Below, in pieces: positions 47,767-55,665 of a DNA stretch of 64,000 nucleotides. The DNA is from Neisseria elongata subsp. elongata (GTDB lineage: Bacteria > Pseudomonadota > Gammaproteobacteria > Burkholderiales > Neisseriaceae): positions 23,807-87,806 of the forward strand of contig NZ_FOPS01000010.1 in assembly GCF_900113545.1 (NCBI RefSeq). The letters are read 5' to 3'. The stretch's first letter is position 1. Each line of letters starts with the position of its first letter. The notes under the pieces were generated by a model. The model worked only from the letters and a program-made list of their open reading frames with translations. It was not told the origin of the DNA and made no database searches. The translations under genes were made by a program, and so were the position numbers.

Positions 47767-47778
47767 AGGCTGCCTGAA
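47767..47778 (+). repeat. Simonsiella-dialect uptake sequence abutting a start codon
   Basis: AGGCTGCCTGAA, the AG-simDUS dialect, ends directly before the ATG of the DUF3261 lipoprotein gene. It differs by one base from the Eikenella form, so it may be a mutated copy of that. Confidence 0.55.
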
Positions 47779-48201
47779 ATGACCTTCCCCAAGCTCCTCG
47801 TCCCCATCGTTGCCGCGCTGCTGCTTGCCGCCTGCGGTGCCACTTTCGCGCCGCAGGATTTGCCGCATTTGGCGGCGGGCGAGAGCCGCCGTTTCAAGCT
47901 GGAGCGGCTGGATGAAACCGGTGCGGCGGATCAGGTGTCGCTGCTGGTGGTGCAGGGCGAGGCGGGCGGGCAGTCGCGCTGGATTCAAACCGATGCGTTC
48001 GGTGCGCCGCTGGCGCGTTTGCTGGCCACGCCGAGCGGCTGGCGGCGCGACGGTTTTGTGCCGCCGAACCATGCCGCGCAGGCGGTGTTCACGGCGATGT
48101 TCCCGCTGTTGGAAAACGGTTTTTCAGACGGCCGGCCGCGCGAGTTGGAGGGCGGCGGGGCGAAATGGCGGCTGACACCTTTGGGAGAGAATGATGAATA
48201 A
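47779..48201 (+). CDS. DUF3261-type lipoprotein of the APE locus
   Basis: A 140-residue lipoprotein (lipobox LAAC) with the segment RWIQTDAFGAPLARLLATPSGW, as in DUF3261 lipoproteins found beside ketosynthases in aryl polyene clusters. It probably serves pigment transfer to the outer membrane together with the exporter. Its end overlaps the ketosynthase start by 11 bases. A DUS lies in frame near the C-terminus (FSDG). Confidence 0.82.
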   Translation: MTFPKLLVPIVAALLLAACGATFAPQDLPHLAAGESRRFKLERLDETGAADQVSLLVVQGEAGGQSRWIQTDAFGAPLARLLATPSGWRRDGFVPPNHAAQAVFTAMFPLLENGFSDGRPRELEGGGAKWRLTPLGENDE

Positions 48202-49420
48202 GGCGCGGGCATACCTCGGCCGGCCGGGTTTGGTGTCGGCTTTGGGCAGCGGTTTGGCGGAGCATTTGAATGGCCTGTTGAGGCCGTCTGAAAACAGCCC
48301 GCTCACGTTTTCCACCGAATGGGTGAAGGGCAAAAACCGTGCTTTCGGCGCGGTAAACCGGCCGTTGCGTCCGTTTCCCGACAATCTGCCCGCCGAACAC
48401 CGCAGCCGCAACAATCAATTGCTGTGGGACGCTTTGGCGCAAATCGAGCCGCAGATTCAGGCAGCCCTCAGCCGCTACGGCGCGGACAGAATCGGCGTGG
48501 TCATCGGCACGTCGGTGGGCGGTGCGGATGAAAATATCCCGCTGTTCCAACACGTTGCAAACGGCGGCGGCTGGGCGGACATTCCGTTCAAACAGCAGGC
48601 GCAACTGCTTTCCTCGCCCGCCGATTTTGCCGCGGCAGCGTACGGCTTGCGGGGCGCGTGCTACGGCGTGTCCACCGCCTGCACCTCCGGCGCGCGGGCG
48701 CTCATCAGCGCGGCGCGGCTGCTGCGGCTGGGTGTGTGCGACGCGGTGTTGTGCGGCGGTGTGGACACGCTCTCGCCGCTCACCATCAACGGTTTCGCCT
48801 CGCTCGAAGTGCTGTCCGACGGCATTGCCAACCCGTTTTCGCGCAACCGCAACGGCATCAACATCGGCGAAGCCGCCGCCGTGTTCGTGATGACCCGCGA
48901 AGATAACGGCGACGCCCTGCCGCTCTTGGGCTACGGCGCCAGCAGCGACGCGCACCATATGTCTTCCCCCCGCCCCGACGGCCTCGGTGCGGCACAGGCT
49001 TTTCAGGTAGCCTTAAACCACGCCGAATTGCCGCCCGAAAGCATCGGTTGGATTAATCTGCACGGCACCGGCACGCTGCTCAACGACGGCATGGAAAGCC
49101 GTGCCGTGGCCGAAGTATTCGGCAGCCAAACCGCCGCCACTTCCACCAAACCGCTCACCGGCCACACCCTCGGCGCGGCCGGCGCGCTCGAAGCCGCCTT
49201 CGTATGGGGCATCGCAAGCCGCCGCGACAACCCGGAAGGCAACCTGCCGCCCCAACTGTGGGACGGCCAAACCGACCCCGAACTGCCCTCAATCGCGCTC
49301 ACCGTTTCAGGCAGCCAGTGGCCACAGGGGCGGCGCATCGGCGCAAGTTCGTCGTTTGCCTTCGGCGGCAACAACAGCGTCCTCATCATCGGAGAAGAAC
49401 ATGCCCCAATGTCCGATTAA
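48191..49420 (+). CDS. Ketosynthase of the APE locus (ApeO type)
   Basis: A 409-residue condensing enzyme of the FabB/FabF family with a complete Cys-His-His triad: C164 in VSTACTSGA, H291 in NLHGTGT, H325 in LTGHTLGAAG. It should therefore be catalytic rather than a chain-length factor. An AG-DUS lies near the N-terminus (RPSENS) and an Eikenella-type DUS in the second half (FQVALN). It overlaps the lipoprotein gene upstream and the dehydratase gene downstream by 11 and 20 bases. Confidence 0.9.
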   Translation: MMNKARAYLGRPGLVSALGSGLAEHLNGLLRPSENSPLTFSTEWVKGKNRAFGAVNRPLRPFPDNLPAEHRSRNNQLLWDALAQIEPQIQAALSRYGADRIGVVIGTSVGGADENIPLFQHVANGGGWADIPFKQQAQLLSSPADFAAAAYGLRGACYGVSTACTSGARALISAARLLRLGVCDAVLCGGVDTLSPLTINGFASLEVLSDGIANPFSRNRNGINIGEAAAVFVMTREDNGDALPLLGYGASSDAHHMSSPRPDGLGAAQAFQVALNHAELPPESIGWINLHGTGTLLNDGMESRAVAEVFGSQTAATSTKPLTGHTLGAAGALEAAFVWGIASRRDNPEGNLPPQLWDGQTDPELPSIALTVSGSQWPQGRRIGASSSFAFGGNNSVLIIGEEHAPMSD

Positions 49421-49904
49421 ACAACCCGCCGCCCTCCTGCCGCACAGCGGCCGCATGGTGCTGCTGGACGAAGTTTTATCCTATGACAACAACAGCCTGC
49501 ACGCCGTCTGCACCATCTGGCCCGACTGCATCCTGCTCCCCGACGGCGCAAATGCCCTGCCCGGCTGGCTCGGCATGGAAATCATGGCGCAAGGCGTGGG
49601 CGCATGGGCGGGCGCGCATGCGCTGGACGCCGGCCGCCCCGTGCAGCTCGGCTTCCTGCTCAGTACCCGCAAACTCCACTTCGCCCGCCCCGAAATCCCC
49701 GTCGGCACCGTGCTCGACGTGCAAATCACCCTGTCCTGGCAAGACAACGCCACCAACATGGGTGTGTTCGACTGCACCCTCGCCTGCCGCACCCCGCCCC
49801 CCGGCAGCGACGACCTCACCCCCGGTACCCTGCTCCTCTCCGGCGCACTCAATGTATTCAGCCCCACCAGCCGCGAGGCTTTGGATGTGATTTTGGGCAG
49901 ATAA
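49401..49904 (+). CDS. Hotdog 3-hydroxyacyl-ACP dehydratase of the APE locus (ApeP type)
   Basis: A 167-residue hotdog-fold protein (LLPHSGRMVLLDEVLSYD at the N-terminus, GWLGMEIMAQGVGAWAGAHA for the central helix). In E. coli, ApeP and ApeI form a mixed dehydratase complex; here the ApeI equivalent is the C-terminal domain of the ligase fusion. GGAGAAG precedes the ATG. Translational coupling to the ketosynthase is indicated by the overlap. Confidence 0.87.
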   Translation: MPQCPIKQPAALLPHSGRMVLLDEVLSYDNNSLHAVCTIWPDCILLPDGANALPGWLGMEIMAQGVGAWAGAHALDAGRPVQLGFLLSTRKLHFARPEIPVGTVLDVQITLSWQDNATNMGVFDCTLACRTPPPGSDDLTPGTLLLSGALNVFSPTSREALDVILGR

Positions 49905-49905
49905 G

Positions 49906-50060
49906 TTCCAGGTAGCCTTGAGGCCGTCTGAAAGGCTACCTGAAAACATGGTTTGCTACGAAACTAAACAATGAATGAAGCAAGGCGGGCTTGAAGCCTG
50001 CCGTTTGCACTGCCGCATCCCGTTTTCAGACGGCCTCAAACCTCTCCCAGGCTACCTGAA
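49906..50060. repeat. Mixed AG-DUS / eikDUS array after the dehydratase gene
   Basis: Just after the stop codon come an inverted Eikenella-type copy with one mismatch, a forward AG-DUS (49921-49932), an abutting forward Eikenella-type copy (49933-49944), an inverted AG-DUS near 50026, and another Eikenella-type copy (50049-50060). Confidence 0.8.
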
Positions 50061-50108
50061 ACCCACATTTGCCAACACGCCTACTCCACCCCGCATCGGA
50101 GCACACCC

Positions 50109-50765
50109 ATGGAAACGTATTTCTACAATAAAAACATCAACTGCATCGAAGTTCAGCCCGCATTTATCCGTACCGCCATGCGGCAGGCCAAGCGTTACCG
50201 TTGCGGCATTCGGATTTTGAGCCGGCCGACGGTTGTCATCAACCCGACACCCGCGCCGAAACACGCCGTGGTGGATTTTGCCGATTTGGCCGCTTATCCC
50301 GAACTGCCGCACCTCCAAATCGAACACGATCTTGAGTCGCCCGAATTCATCAATACGGATGCCCTATACCGCTTCGAGCAATTGGAAACCCTGGTCATCG
50401 AACAGCCAATCGACATCGACCTCTCCCAATTGCCCGCGCTCAAAGATTTAAGGATGGACTACAACAAAAAAATCCGAAATATCGGGCAATGTACCCGCTT
50501 AGAGCGTTTATACCTATGGTCTTACAAAGGCCAAGACTTAACTGAATTCCAAAACCTGGTGCGGCTGAAAGATTTATTGCTGGTGCGCCCCTCCGTGTGC
50601 ACATTAAACGGCATCGAAAACCTCACCGCCTTAGAAACAATCGACATTAGCTATGCCCACAGCCTGAACGACGTATTCGCCCTGCGCCGGCTGCAATCAA
50701 TACACCAAGTCAAAAATATTGGGCTGCCGGAAAAGTTTCATGACGAGGGGTTTGGGCAGAAATAG
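50109..50765 (+). CDS. Leucine-rich-repeat-like hypothetical protein (218 aa)
   Basis: The central part shows an irregular LRR-like spacing (LETLVIEQPIDIDLSQLPALKDLRM, then LERLYLWSYKG, LKDLLLVRP, LETIDISYA). No signal peptide or membrane segment. Such cytosolic LRR proteins sometimes act as immunity or scaffold proteins, but nothing here proves that. It is not an aryl polyene gene, carries no DUS, and separates the dehydratase from the ketoreductase. Confidence 0.7.
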   Translation: METYFYNKNINCIEVQPAFIRTAMRQAKRYRCGIRILSRPTVVINPTPAPKHAVVDFADLAAYPELPHLQIEHDLESPEFINTDALYRFEQLETLVIEQPIDIDLSQLPALKDLRMDYNKKIRNIGQCTRLERLYLWSYKGQDLTEFQNLVRLKDLLLVRPSVCTLNGIENLTALETIDISYAHSLNDVFALRRLQSIHQVKNIGLPEKFHDEGFGQK

Positions 50766-51059
50766 AAAGTAAAAAACGGCGGCATGGTGATACGGATAAT
50801 CGGCTTTCAGACGGCTTCAAGCCGCCACAGGCTACCTGAAAACAGAATTTCAATGCCATCCAAATATGAAACGGCAACGAAATGCCAAAACAGCCGCCTA
50901 GCCATTCCGACAAATCCGGTTCGCAGGTACAATCCGCGTGCTGCGCATCCAATCCAAATACAGCCCAAACTTCAGCTTGGTGGAAACTTGCCGCGCTTTG
51001 TTTTCAGGTAGCCTCCACTCGACATAGGCCGCCGCCAACCCATATCAAAGGAACACATC

Positions 51060-51788
51060 ATGACCCAAACCATCCTCATCACCGGCTCCACCCGCGGCAT
51101 CGGCCGTGCGGCCGCTTTGGCCTTGGCACAAGACGGCTTCGACATTGTGGTACACGGCCGCAGCCGCATGGCGGATGCCGAGGCGGTGGCGGAACAAATC
51201 CGTTCGTTAGGGCGGCAGGCACAGGTATTGCAGTTTGACGTGGCCGACCGCGCCGAATGCCGACGCGTACTGGAAGCGGATATCGAAGCGCATGGCGCGT
51301 ATTACGGCGTGGTGCTGAATGCGGGGCTGACGCGCGACAATGCCTTCCCCGCGCTGGAAGACGAGGATTGGGATCGCGTATTGCGCACCAATCTGGACGG
51401 CTTCTACAACGTGCTGCACCCGCTCATCATGCCGATGATCCGCCGCCGCGCGCCGGGGCGGATTGTGTGCATGGCCTCCGTGTCCGGCCTGATCGGCAAC
51501 CGCGGGCAGGTGAACTACAGCGCGTCGAAGGCGGGGCTGATTGGCGCGGCCAAGGCTTTGGCGGTGGAGCTGGCCAAACGCAAGATTACGGTCAACTGCG
51601 TTGCCCCCGGCCTGATCGATACGGAAATTTTGGACGAAAACGTGCCGGTGGAGGAAATTTTGAAAGCCATTCCGGCGCAGCGCATGGGGCTGCCTGAGGA
51701 AGTGGCGCATGCCGTGCGCTTCTTAATGAGCGAACACGCCGCCTACATCACGCGGCAGGTGATTGCGGTAAACGGAGGATTGTGTTGA
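51060..51788 (+). CDS. 3-ketoacyl-ACP reductase of the APE locus (ApeQ type, FabG-like)
   Basis: A 242-residue short-chain dehydrogenase with cofactor motif TGSTRGIG (8-15), NAG (LNAGLTRDN) and the catalytic Ser-Tyr-Lys set (S140/S142, Y153, K157). It reduces the beta-keto group in each polyene elongation cycle. Its stop codon overlaps the next ketosynthase start by one base (TGATG). It begins a second block of the locus, after an Eikenella-type DUS. Confidence 0.9.
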   Translation: MTQTILITGSTRGIGRAAALALAQDGFDIVVHGRSRMADAEAVAEQIRSLGRQAQVLQFDVADRAECRRVLEADIEAHGAYYGVVLNAGLTRDNAFPALEDEDWDRVLRTNLDGFYNVLHPLIMPMIRRRAPGRIVCMASVSGLIGNRGQVNYSASKAGLIGAAKALAVELAKRKITVNCVAPGLIDTEILDENVPVEEILKAIPAQRMGLPEEVAHAVRFLMSEHAAYITRQVIAVNGGLC

Positions 51789-53011
51789 TGAAAACCAAAC
51801 GGGTGGTGATTACCGGCGTGGGCGCGGTGTGCGCCTTCGGCCGCGAGTGGCACGAAATCGAAGCCGCTTTCCGCGCAGGCAAAAACGCCGTGCGCCGCAT
51901 GGAGGCGTGGGATGCCTTCCCCGAAATGGAAACCCTCCTCGGCGCGCCGCTGCCCGCCTACGCACCGCCCGCACATTGGACGCGCAAACAGCTGCGCAGC
52001 ATGGGCCCGTTGGCGCAATACTGCACCGATGCCGCCGAACAAGCGCTGAAACAGGCAGGCTTGCTCGGCGATCCCGTTATTCGCAACGGCAGCATGGGTG
52101 TGGCCGCCGGCTCTTCCAGCGGCAGCACTGCCGACGTGCTCGACATCGGCCTGCTGCTCGCCCGCCAGCCCAACAATTTCAACGCCAACACCTATGTGCG
52201 CATGATGCCGCACACCACCGCCGCCAATGTGGCCATCTTCTTCGGCCTCACCGGCCGCCTGATTCCCACCTCCAGCGCCTGCACCTCCGGCAGCCAAGGC
52301 ATAGGCTACGCCTACGAAGCCATCAAATACGGCAAAATCCCTATGATGCTGGCCGGCGGTGCCGACCAGCTCTGCCCATCCGAAGCATACGTGTTCGACA
52401 GCCTCTACGCCGCCAGCCGACGCAACGGCGAACCCGAACTCACCCCCCGGCCCTACGATGCCGCACGCGACGGCCTCGTGCTCGGCGAAGGCGGCTGCAT
52501 GATGGTACTGGAAGAGTTGGAACACGCCCAAGCACGCGGCGCGCACATTATCGCCGAGATTGTCGGCTACGGTGCCAACTGCGACGGCAGCCACATCACC
52601 CGCCCCGAAATGCGCACCATGCAACGCTGCATCGAACTCGCCCTCGAAGATGCCGCCCTGCCGCCCTCCGCCGTCGGCTACGTCAGCGGCCACGGCACCG
52701 CCACCGAACAAGGCGACATCGCCGAAACTCAAGCCACCGCCGCCGTGTTCGGCCACATCCCGATCAGCTCGCAAAAAAGCTACCTCGGCCACACCCTCGG
52801 CGCTTGCGGCGCGCTCGAATCCTGGTTTGCCATCGAAATGATGCGCAGCGGCTGGTTCGCCCCCACGCTGAACCTGAACGACATCGACCCCCGCTGCGGC
52901 GGAACCGACTACCTCACCGGCTCCGGCCGACACATCGACACCGAATACGTGATGAACAACAACTTCGCCTTCGGCGGCGTGAATACCTCGCTGATATTCA
53001 AGCGTTGGTAA
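51788..53011 (+). CDS. Ketosynthase of the APE locus (ApeR type, FabF-like)
   Basis: A 407-residue condensing enzyme with C165 (TSSACTSGS), H302 (SGHGTATEQGD) and H335 (YLGHTLGACG), hence complete. In E. coli the third ketosynthase-like protein of the cluster is proposed to help initiate or complete chain building. The ATG is favoured over a GTG two codons earlier because GGAGGA is 8 bases from it. It is the last gene of the locus and is followed by two Eikenella-DUS hairpins. Confidence 0.9.
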   Translation: MKTKRVVITGVGAVCAFGREWHEIEAAFRAGKNAVRRMEAWDAFPEMETLLGAPLPAYAPPAHWTRKQLRSMGPLAQYCTDAAEQALKQAGLLGDPVIRNGSMGVAAGSSSGSTADVLDIGLLLARQPNNFNANTYVRMMPHTTAANVAIFFGLTGRLIPTSSACTSGSQGIGYAYEAIKYGKIPMMLAGGADQLCPSEAYVFDSLYAASRRNGEPELTPRPYDAARDGLVLGEGGCMMVLEELEHAQARGAHIIAEIVGYGANCDGSHITRPEMRTMQRCIELALEDAALPPSAVGYVSGHGTATEQGDIAETQATAAVFGHIPISSQKSYLGHTLGACGALESWFAIEMMRSGWFAPTLNLNDIDPRCGGTDYLTGSGRHIDTEYVMNNNFAFGGVNTSLIFKRW

Positions 53012-53029
53012 GGCTCGTTTGCAACTAAG

Positions 53030-53069
53030 AGGCTACCTGAAAACAGTTTGAAATATTTTCAGGTAGCCT
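53030..53069 (+). terminator. Terminator made of facing Eikenella-type DUS
   Basis: Copies at 53030-53041 and 53058-53069 face each other with a 16-base loop, 18 bases after the last pigment gene. It is the same architecture as the AG-DUS terminators but in the foreign dialect. Confidence 0.8.
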
Positions 53070-53108
53070 TTCGTTTGTTTGTACTTACTTGGGGCAACAC
53101 TACTATAA

Positions 53109-53135
53109 AGGCTACCTGAAACTTTCAGGTAGCCT
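53109..53135 (-). terminator. Second facing Eikenella-type DUS pair
   Basis: Copies at 53109-53120 and 53124-53135 with a 3-base loop form a tight stem downstream of the OsmC-family gene on the minus strand. It marks the right edge of the foreign-dialect DNA. Confidence 0.78.
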
Positions 53136-53169
53136 AAATATTCAGATATAAGCTGCGTTTTATCAGCCC

Positions 53170-53643
53170 TCACTCCACCACAATCTCACACTCACATTCC
53201 ACCTCAAAATTCAACGAATTGGCGATAAAACACAAACGATGCGCTTCGTGGTGCAGGGCTTTGGCTTGTTCGATGTGCTGCGCTTGAGTGATGGTAACCT
53301 GCGGGCGCAGCGTGGCTTTGACGAACCTGCCGGGCTGCGTGCGGCTGCCTTCGTCCATCACGGCTTCGGCGTGGTCGGTGTAGGCGGTTACGGTGATGCC
53401 GGCGGCACTGCACAGGTGCAGATACCAGAGCTTGTGGCAGGCGGAAACGGCGGCCAGCAGCATGTCTTCGGGGTTGTGGCGGTGTTCGTCGCCGCGAAAG
53501 GCAGGGTCGGACGAGCCAAGCAGGTCGGGTTTGCCAGTGATTTGGACGGTGTAATCGCGCGAATAGGCGGTGTAGGACGATGTGCCGCTGCCCAAATTGC
53601 CCGTCCATTCGACGGTGGCACGGTAGATGTGTTGTTTGCTCAT
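53170..53643 (-). CDS. OsmC-family peroxiredoxin-like protein
   Basis: A 157-residue OsmC/Ohr-type protein with the reactive cysteines in LLAAVSACHKLWYL and HEAHRLCFIANS. These proteins detoxify organic hydroperoxides; the YhfA/OsmC subgroup fits better than Ohr. AAGGAAA precedes the ATG. It is the first gene outside the pigment locus, on the opposite strand. Confidence 0.87.
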   Translation of the reverse strand: MSKQHIYRATVEWTGNLGSGTSSYTAYSRDYTVQITGKPDLLGSSDPAFRGDEHRHNPEDMLLAAVSACHKLWYLHLCSAAGITVTAYTDHAEAVMDEGSRTQPGRFVKATLRPQVTITQAQHIEQAKALHHEAHRLCFIANSLNFEVECECEIVVE

Positions 53644-53918
53644 AGATGTTTCCTTGTGGCTTGGTGGTTTTGCTGCGTTGAAACTGCGTTTTGATGGCAG
53701 CCTGCACGGATTATACCGAACGGGCGGCGCAGTCGAATATTCGGATTTACCGTGCACTGATTGAATGTGCAGGCTGCTTTTTCAGACGGCCTACCGTATC
53801 GAACACGGTAAAAACCGCCTACCGACCGCACAAATCACAGTATAATCGCCATCTTTCAGGCCGTCTGAAAAACAGGCGGATTATCGGACGGAAAACCAAT
53901 TATTACAGGGAATACATC

Positions 53919-55058
53919 ATGCAAACTCAAAAACCAACCGAGCCGCTGAGCATCAAAGAAACCATCTTCAACTGGCTGCGCTATATGTACGAACAAAAAG
54001 CGTCAGACCTCTTCATCACGGCCGAATTTCCGCCTGCCATCAAACTCGACGGCAAGCTGACCCCCATCAGCGACCGCCCGCTGACGGCAGGTACCTGCGG
54101 CGCAATCGCCCAGGCCATCATGACCGAAAAACAGCGTGAAGAATTTGAAAACACCAAAGAATGCAACTTTGCCATCAGCCTCGACGGCGTGGCGCGTTTC
54201 CGTGTCAACGCCATGATTCAGCGCGGCGCGGTGGCCCTCGTCATCCGCATCATCAACAGCGTGATTCCGAAAATGGACGACCTGAAACTGCCCGAAGTGC
54301 TGAAAAAAGTCTCCATGCAAAAACGCGGGCTGGTGATTTTCGTCGGCGGCACAGGCTCGGGCAAATCCACTTCGCTGGCCGCCATGATCGACTACCGCAA
54401 CGAAAACAGCTACGGCCACATTATCACCATTGAAGACCCGATCGAATTCGTCCATCCGCACAAAAACTGCATCGTTACCCAACGCGAAGTCGGCGTGGAC
54501 ACCGACAACTGGTTCGCCGCCCTGAAAAACACCCTGCGCCAAGCGCCCGACGTCATCCTCATCGGCGAGATTCGCGATCAGGAAACCATGGAATACGCCC
54601 TGGCCTTCGCCGAGACCGGCCACCTCTGCATGGCCACGCTGCACGCCAACAGTTCCAACCAGGCACTCGACCGCATCATCAACTTCTTCCCCGAAGAACG
54701 CCGTACCCAGCTTCTGACCGACCTCTCGCTCAACCTGCAAGCCTTTGTTTCGCAACGGCTGGTTCCGAAAGAAAACGGCAAAGGCCGCGTGGCCGCAGTG
54801 GAAGTGCTGTTACAGTCGCCGCTGATTTCCGACCTCATCCTGCGCGGCGAGGTGCACGGCATCAAAGACATCATGAAAAAATCCACCGACATCGGTATGC
54901 AGACCTTCGACCAGGCCTTATACGAACTGTTCGAAAGCGGCCAAATTTCCTACGCCGAAGCGATTAAAAATGCCGATTCCGCCAACGATTTGCGTTTGGC
55001 CATCCAACTGAAGAGCCGGCGCGGACAAAATGCCGGCATCGACTTCGAACTGCTGTAA
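53919..55058 (+). CDS. pilU: PilT/PilU-family type IV pilus ATPase (PilU-like)
   Basis: A 379-residue secretion ATPase with the PilT N-terminal domain (ASDLFITAEFPPAIKL), Walker A GGTGSGKS (143-150), the Asp box, Walker B LIGEIRDQETM and His box AFAETGHLCMATLHA. NFAISLDGVARFRV and the C-terminal MQTFDQALYELF...DSANDLRL are characteristic of PilU rather than PilT. PilU helps retraction of type IV pili, the machine that also takes up DUS-bearing DNA. Neisseria has several paralogues (PilT, PilU, PilT2); the exact one is uncertain. No pilT is adjacent. Confidence 0.85.
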   Translation: MQTQKPTEPLSIKETIFNWLRYMYEQKASDLFITAEFPPAIKLDGKLTPISDRPLTAGTCGAIAQAIMTEKQREEFENTKECNFAISLDGVARFRVNAMIQRGAVALVIRIINSVIPKMDDLKLPEVLKKVSMQKRGLVIFVGGTGSGKSTSLAAMIDYRNENSYGHIITIEDPIEFVHPHKNCIVTQREVGVDTDNWFAALKNTLRQAPDVILIGEIRDQETMEYALAFAETGHLCMATLHANSSNQALDRIINFFPEERRTQLLTDLSLNLQAFVSQRLVPKENGKGRVAAVEVLLQSPLISDLILRGEVHGIKDIMKKSTDIGMQTFDQALYELFESGQISYAEAIKNADSANDLRLAIQLKSRRGQNAGIDFELL

Positions 55059-55068
55059 CCCGCGATTG

Positions 55069-55108
55069 AGGCCGTCTGAAAACACATTTCTACTTTTTCA
55101 GACGGCCT
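55069..55108 (+). terminator. Inverted DUS terminator of the pilus ATPase gene
   Basis: Facing DUS copies (55069-55080, 55097-55108) with a 16-base loop, 10 bases after the stop codon. Confidence 0.75.
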
Positions 55109-55135
55109 CTTCCTTTCTCACCACGTTTATCCGCC

Positions 55136-55453
55136 ATGCATTATTTCAGCCTCCACACCGACAACGGCAGCCACATCGGCTTCCTGATTATGACCGCCGA
55201 CGACGAAAGCGAACAGCCGCCGCAATCGGGGCAGTTCCTCATCAAACTGCAAAGCGAAACACCGCCGCCCGCCGACATCGCCCTCCTGCTCGAACCGTTT
55301 ACCGACAGCGGGTCGGCCTGCCGCTGGCAAACGGAAAAAGACCATGTCGTACTTTATGGCGGCGATGGCGGCATCGAAGGCAGAATCCGCAACGAATACC
55401 TTACCCTGTCCGGAAAAACCTTCCTGCTTAACGACCTGACCGGATTGATTTGA
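55136..55453 (+). CDS. Hypothetical protein (105 aa) upstream of ccoS
   Basis: A small soluble acidic protein with no recognised domain. It ends two bases before the ccoS start, so it is likely in the same transcript. It may be a lineage-specific protein of the same operon. Confidence 0.62.
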   Translation: MHYFSLHTDNGSHIGFLIMTADDESEQPPQSGQFLIKLQSETPPPADIALLLEPFTDSGSACRWQTEKDHVVLYGGDGGIEGRIRNEYLTLSGKTFLLNDLTGLI

Positions 55454-55455
55454 TT

Positions 55456-55650
55456 ATGGAAAGCATGTACATCCTGGTGCCCATCAGCCTGATTCTCGGC
55501 GCCGTCATCATCTACTTCTTCTGGTGGTCGGGCAAAACCGGCCAGTTCGACGACCTCGAAGGCCCCGCCCACCGTATCCTGATGGACGACGACAACTACC
55601 ACGAACCGGCAGGACAAACACAGGCGGATACGGCCGAATCAGACGACTAA
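55456..55650 (+). CDS. ccoS: cbb3-type cytochrome oxidase assembly protein CcoS
   Basis: A 64-residue protein with one membrane helix (YILVPISLILGAVIIYFFWWSG) and the CcoS motif KTGQFDDLEGPAHRILMDD. CcoS is needed to insert cofactors into cbb3 oxidase, the terminal oxidase fed by cytochrome c5 in Neisseria. The ATG at MESMYILVP is used rather than an upstream TTG. No other cco gene is in the window. Confidence 0.9.
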   Translation: MESMYILVPISLILGAVIIYFFWWSGKTGQFDDLEGPAHRILMDDDNYHEPAGQTQADTAESDD

Positions 55651-55665
55651 AACCAAGGAACAGCC

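Larger units (their letters stand above)
40344..53135. repeat. Cluster of Eikenella-dialect DNA uptake sequences (AG-eikDUS)
   Basis: Exact AGGCTACCTGAA, or its complement, starts at 40344, 40771, 42112, 42798, 43846, 45484, 45609, 45636, 49002, 49933, 50049, 50829, 51003, 53030, 53058, 53109 and 53124. A one-mismatch copy lies at 49906. Those at 40344, 40771, 42112, 42798 and 49002 are in frame inside genes. I saw none outside this span. Ordinary AG-DUS copies are interspersed. Confidence 0.92.

Noticed and set aside
51743..52933. A 396-codon minus-strand frame opposite the second ketosynthase gene
   Set aside because: Shadow of a ketosynthase with complete catalytic residues; no domain in the antisense translation.
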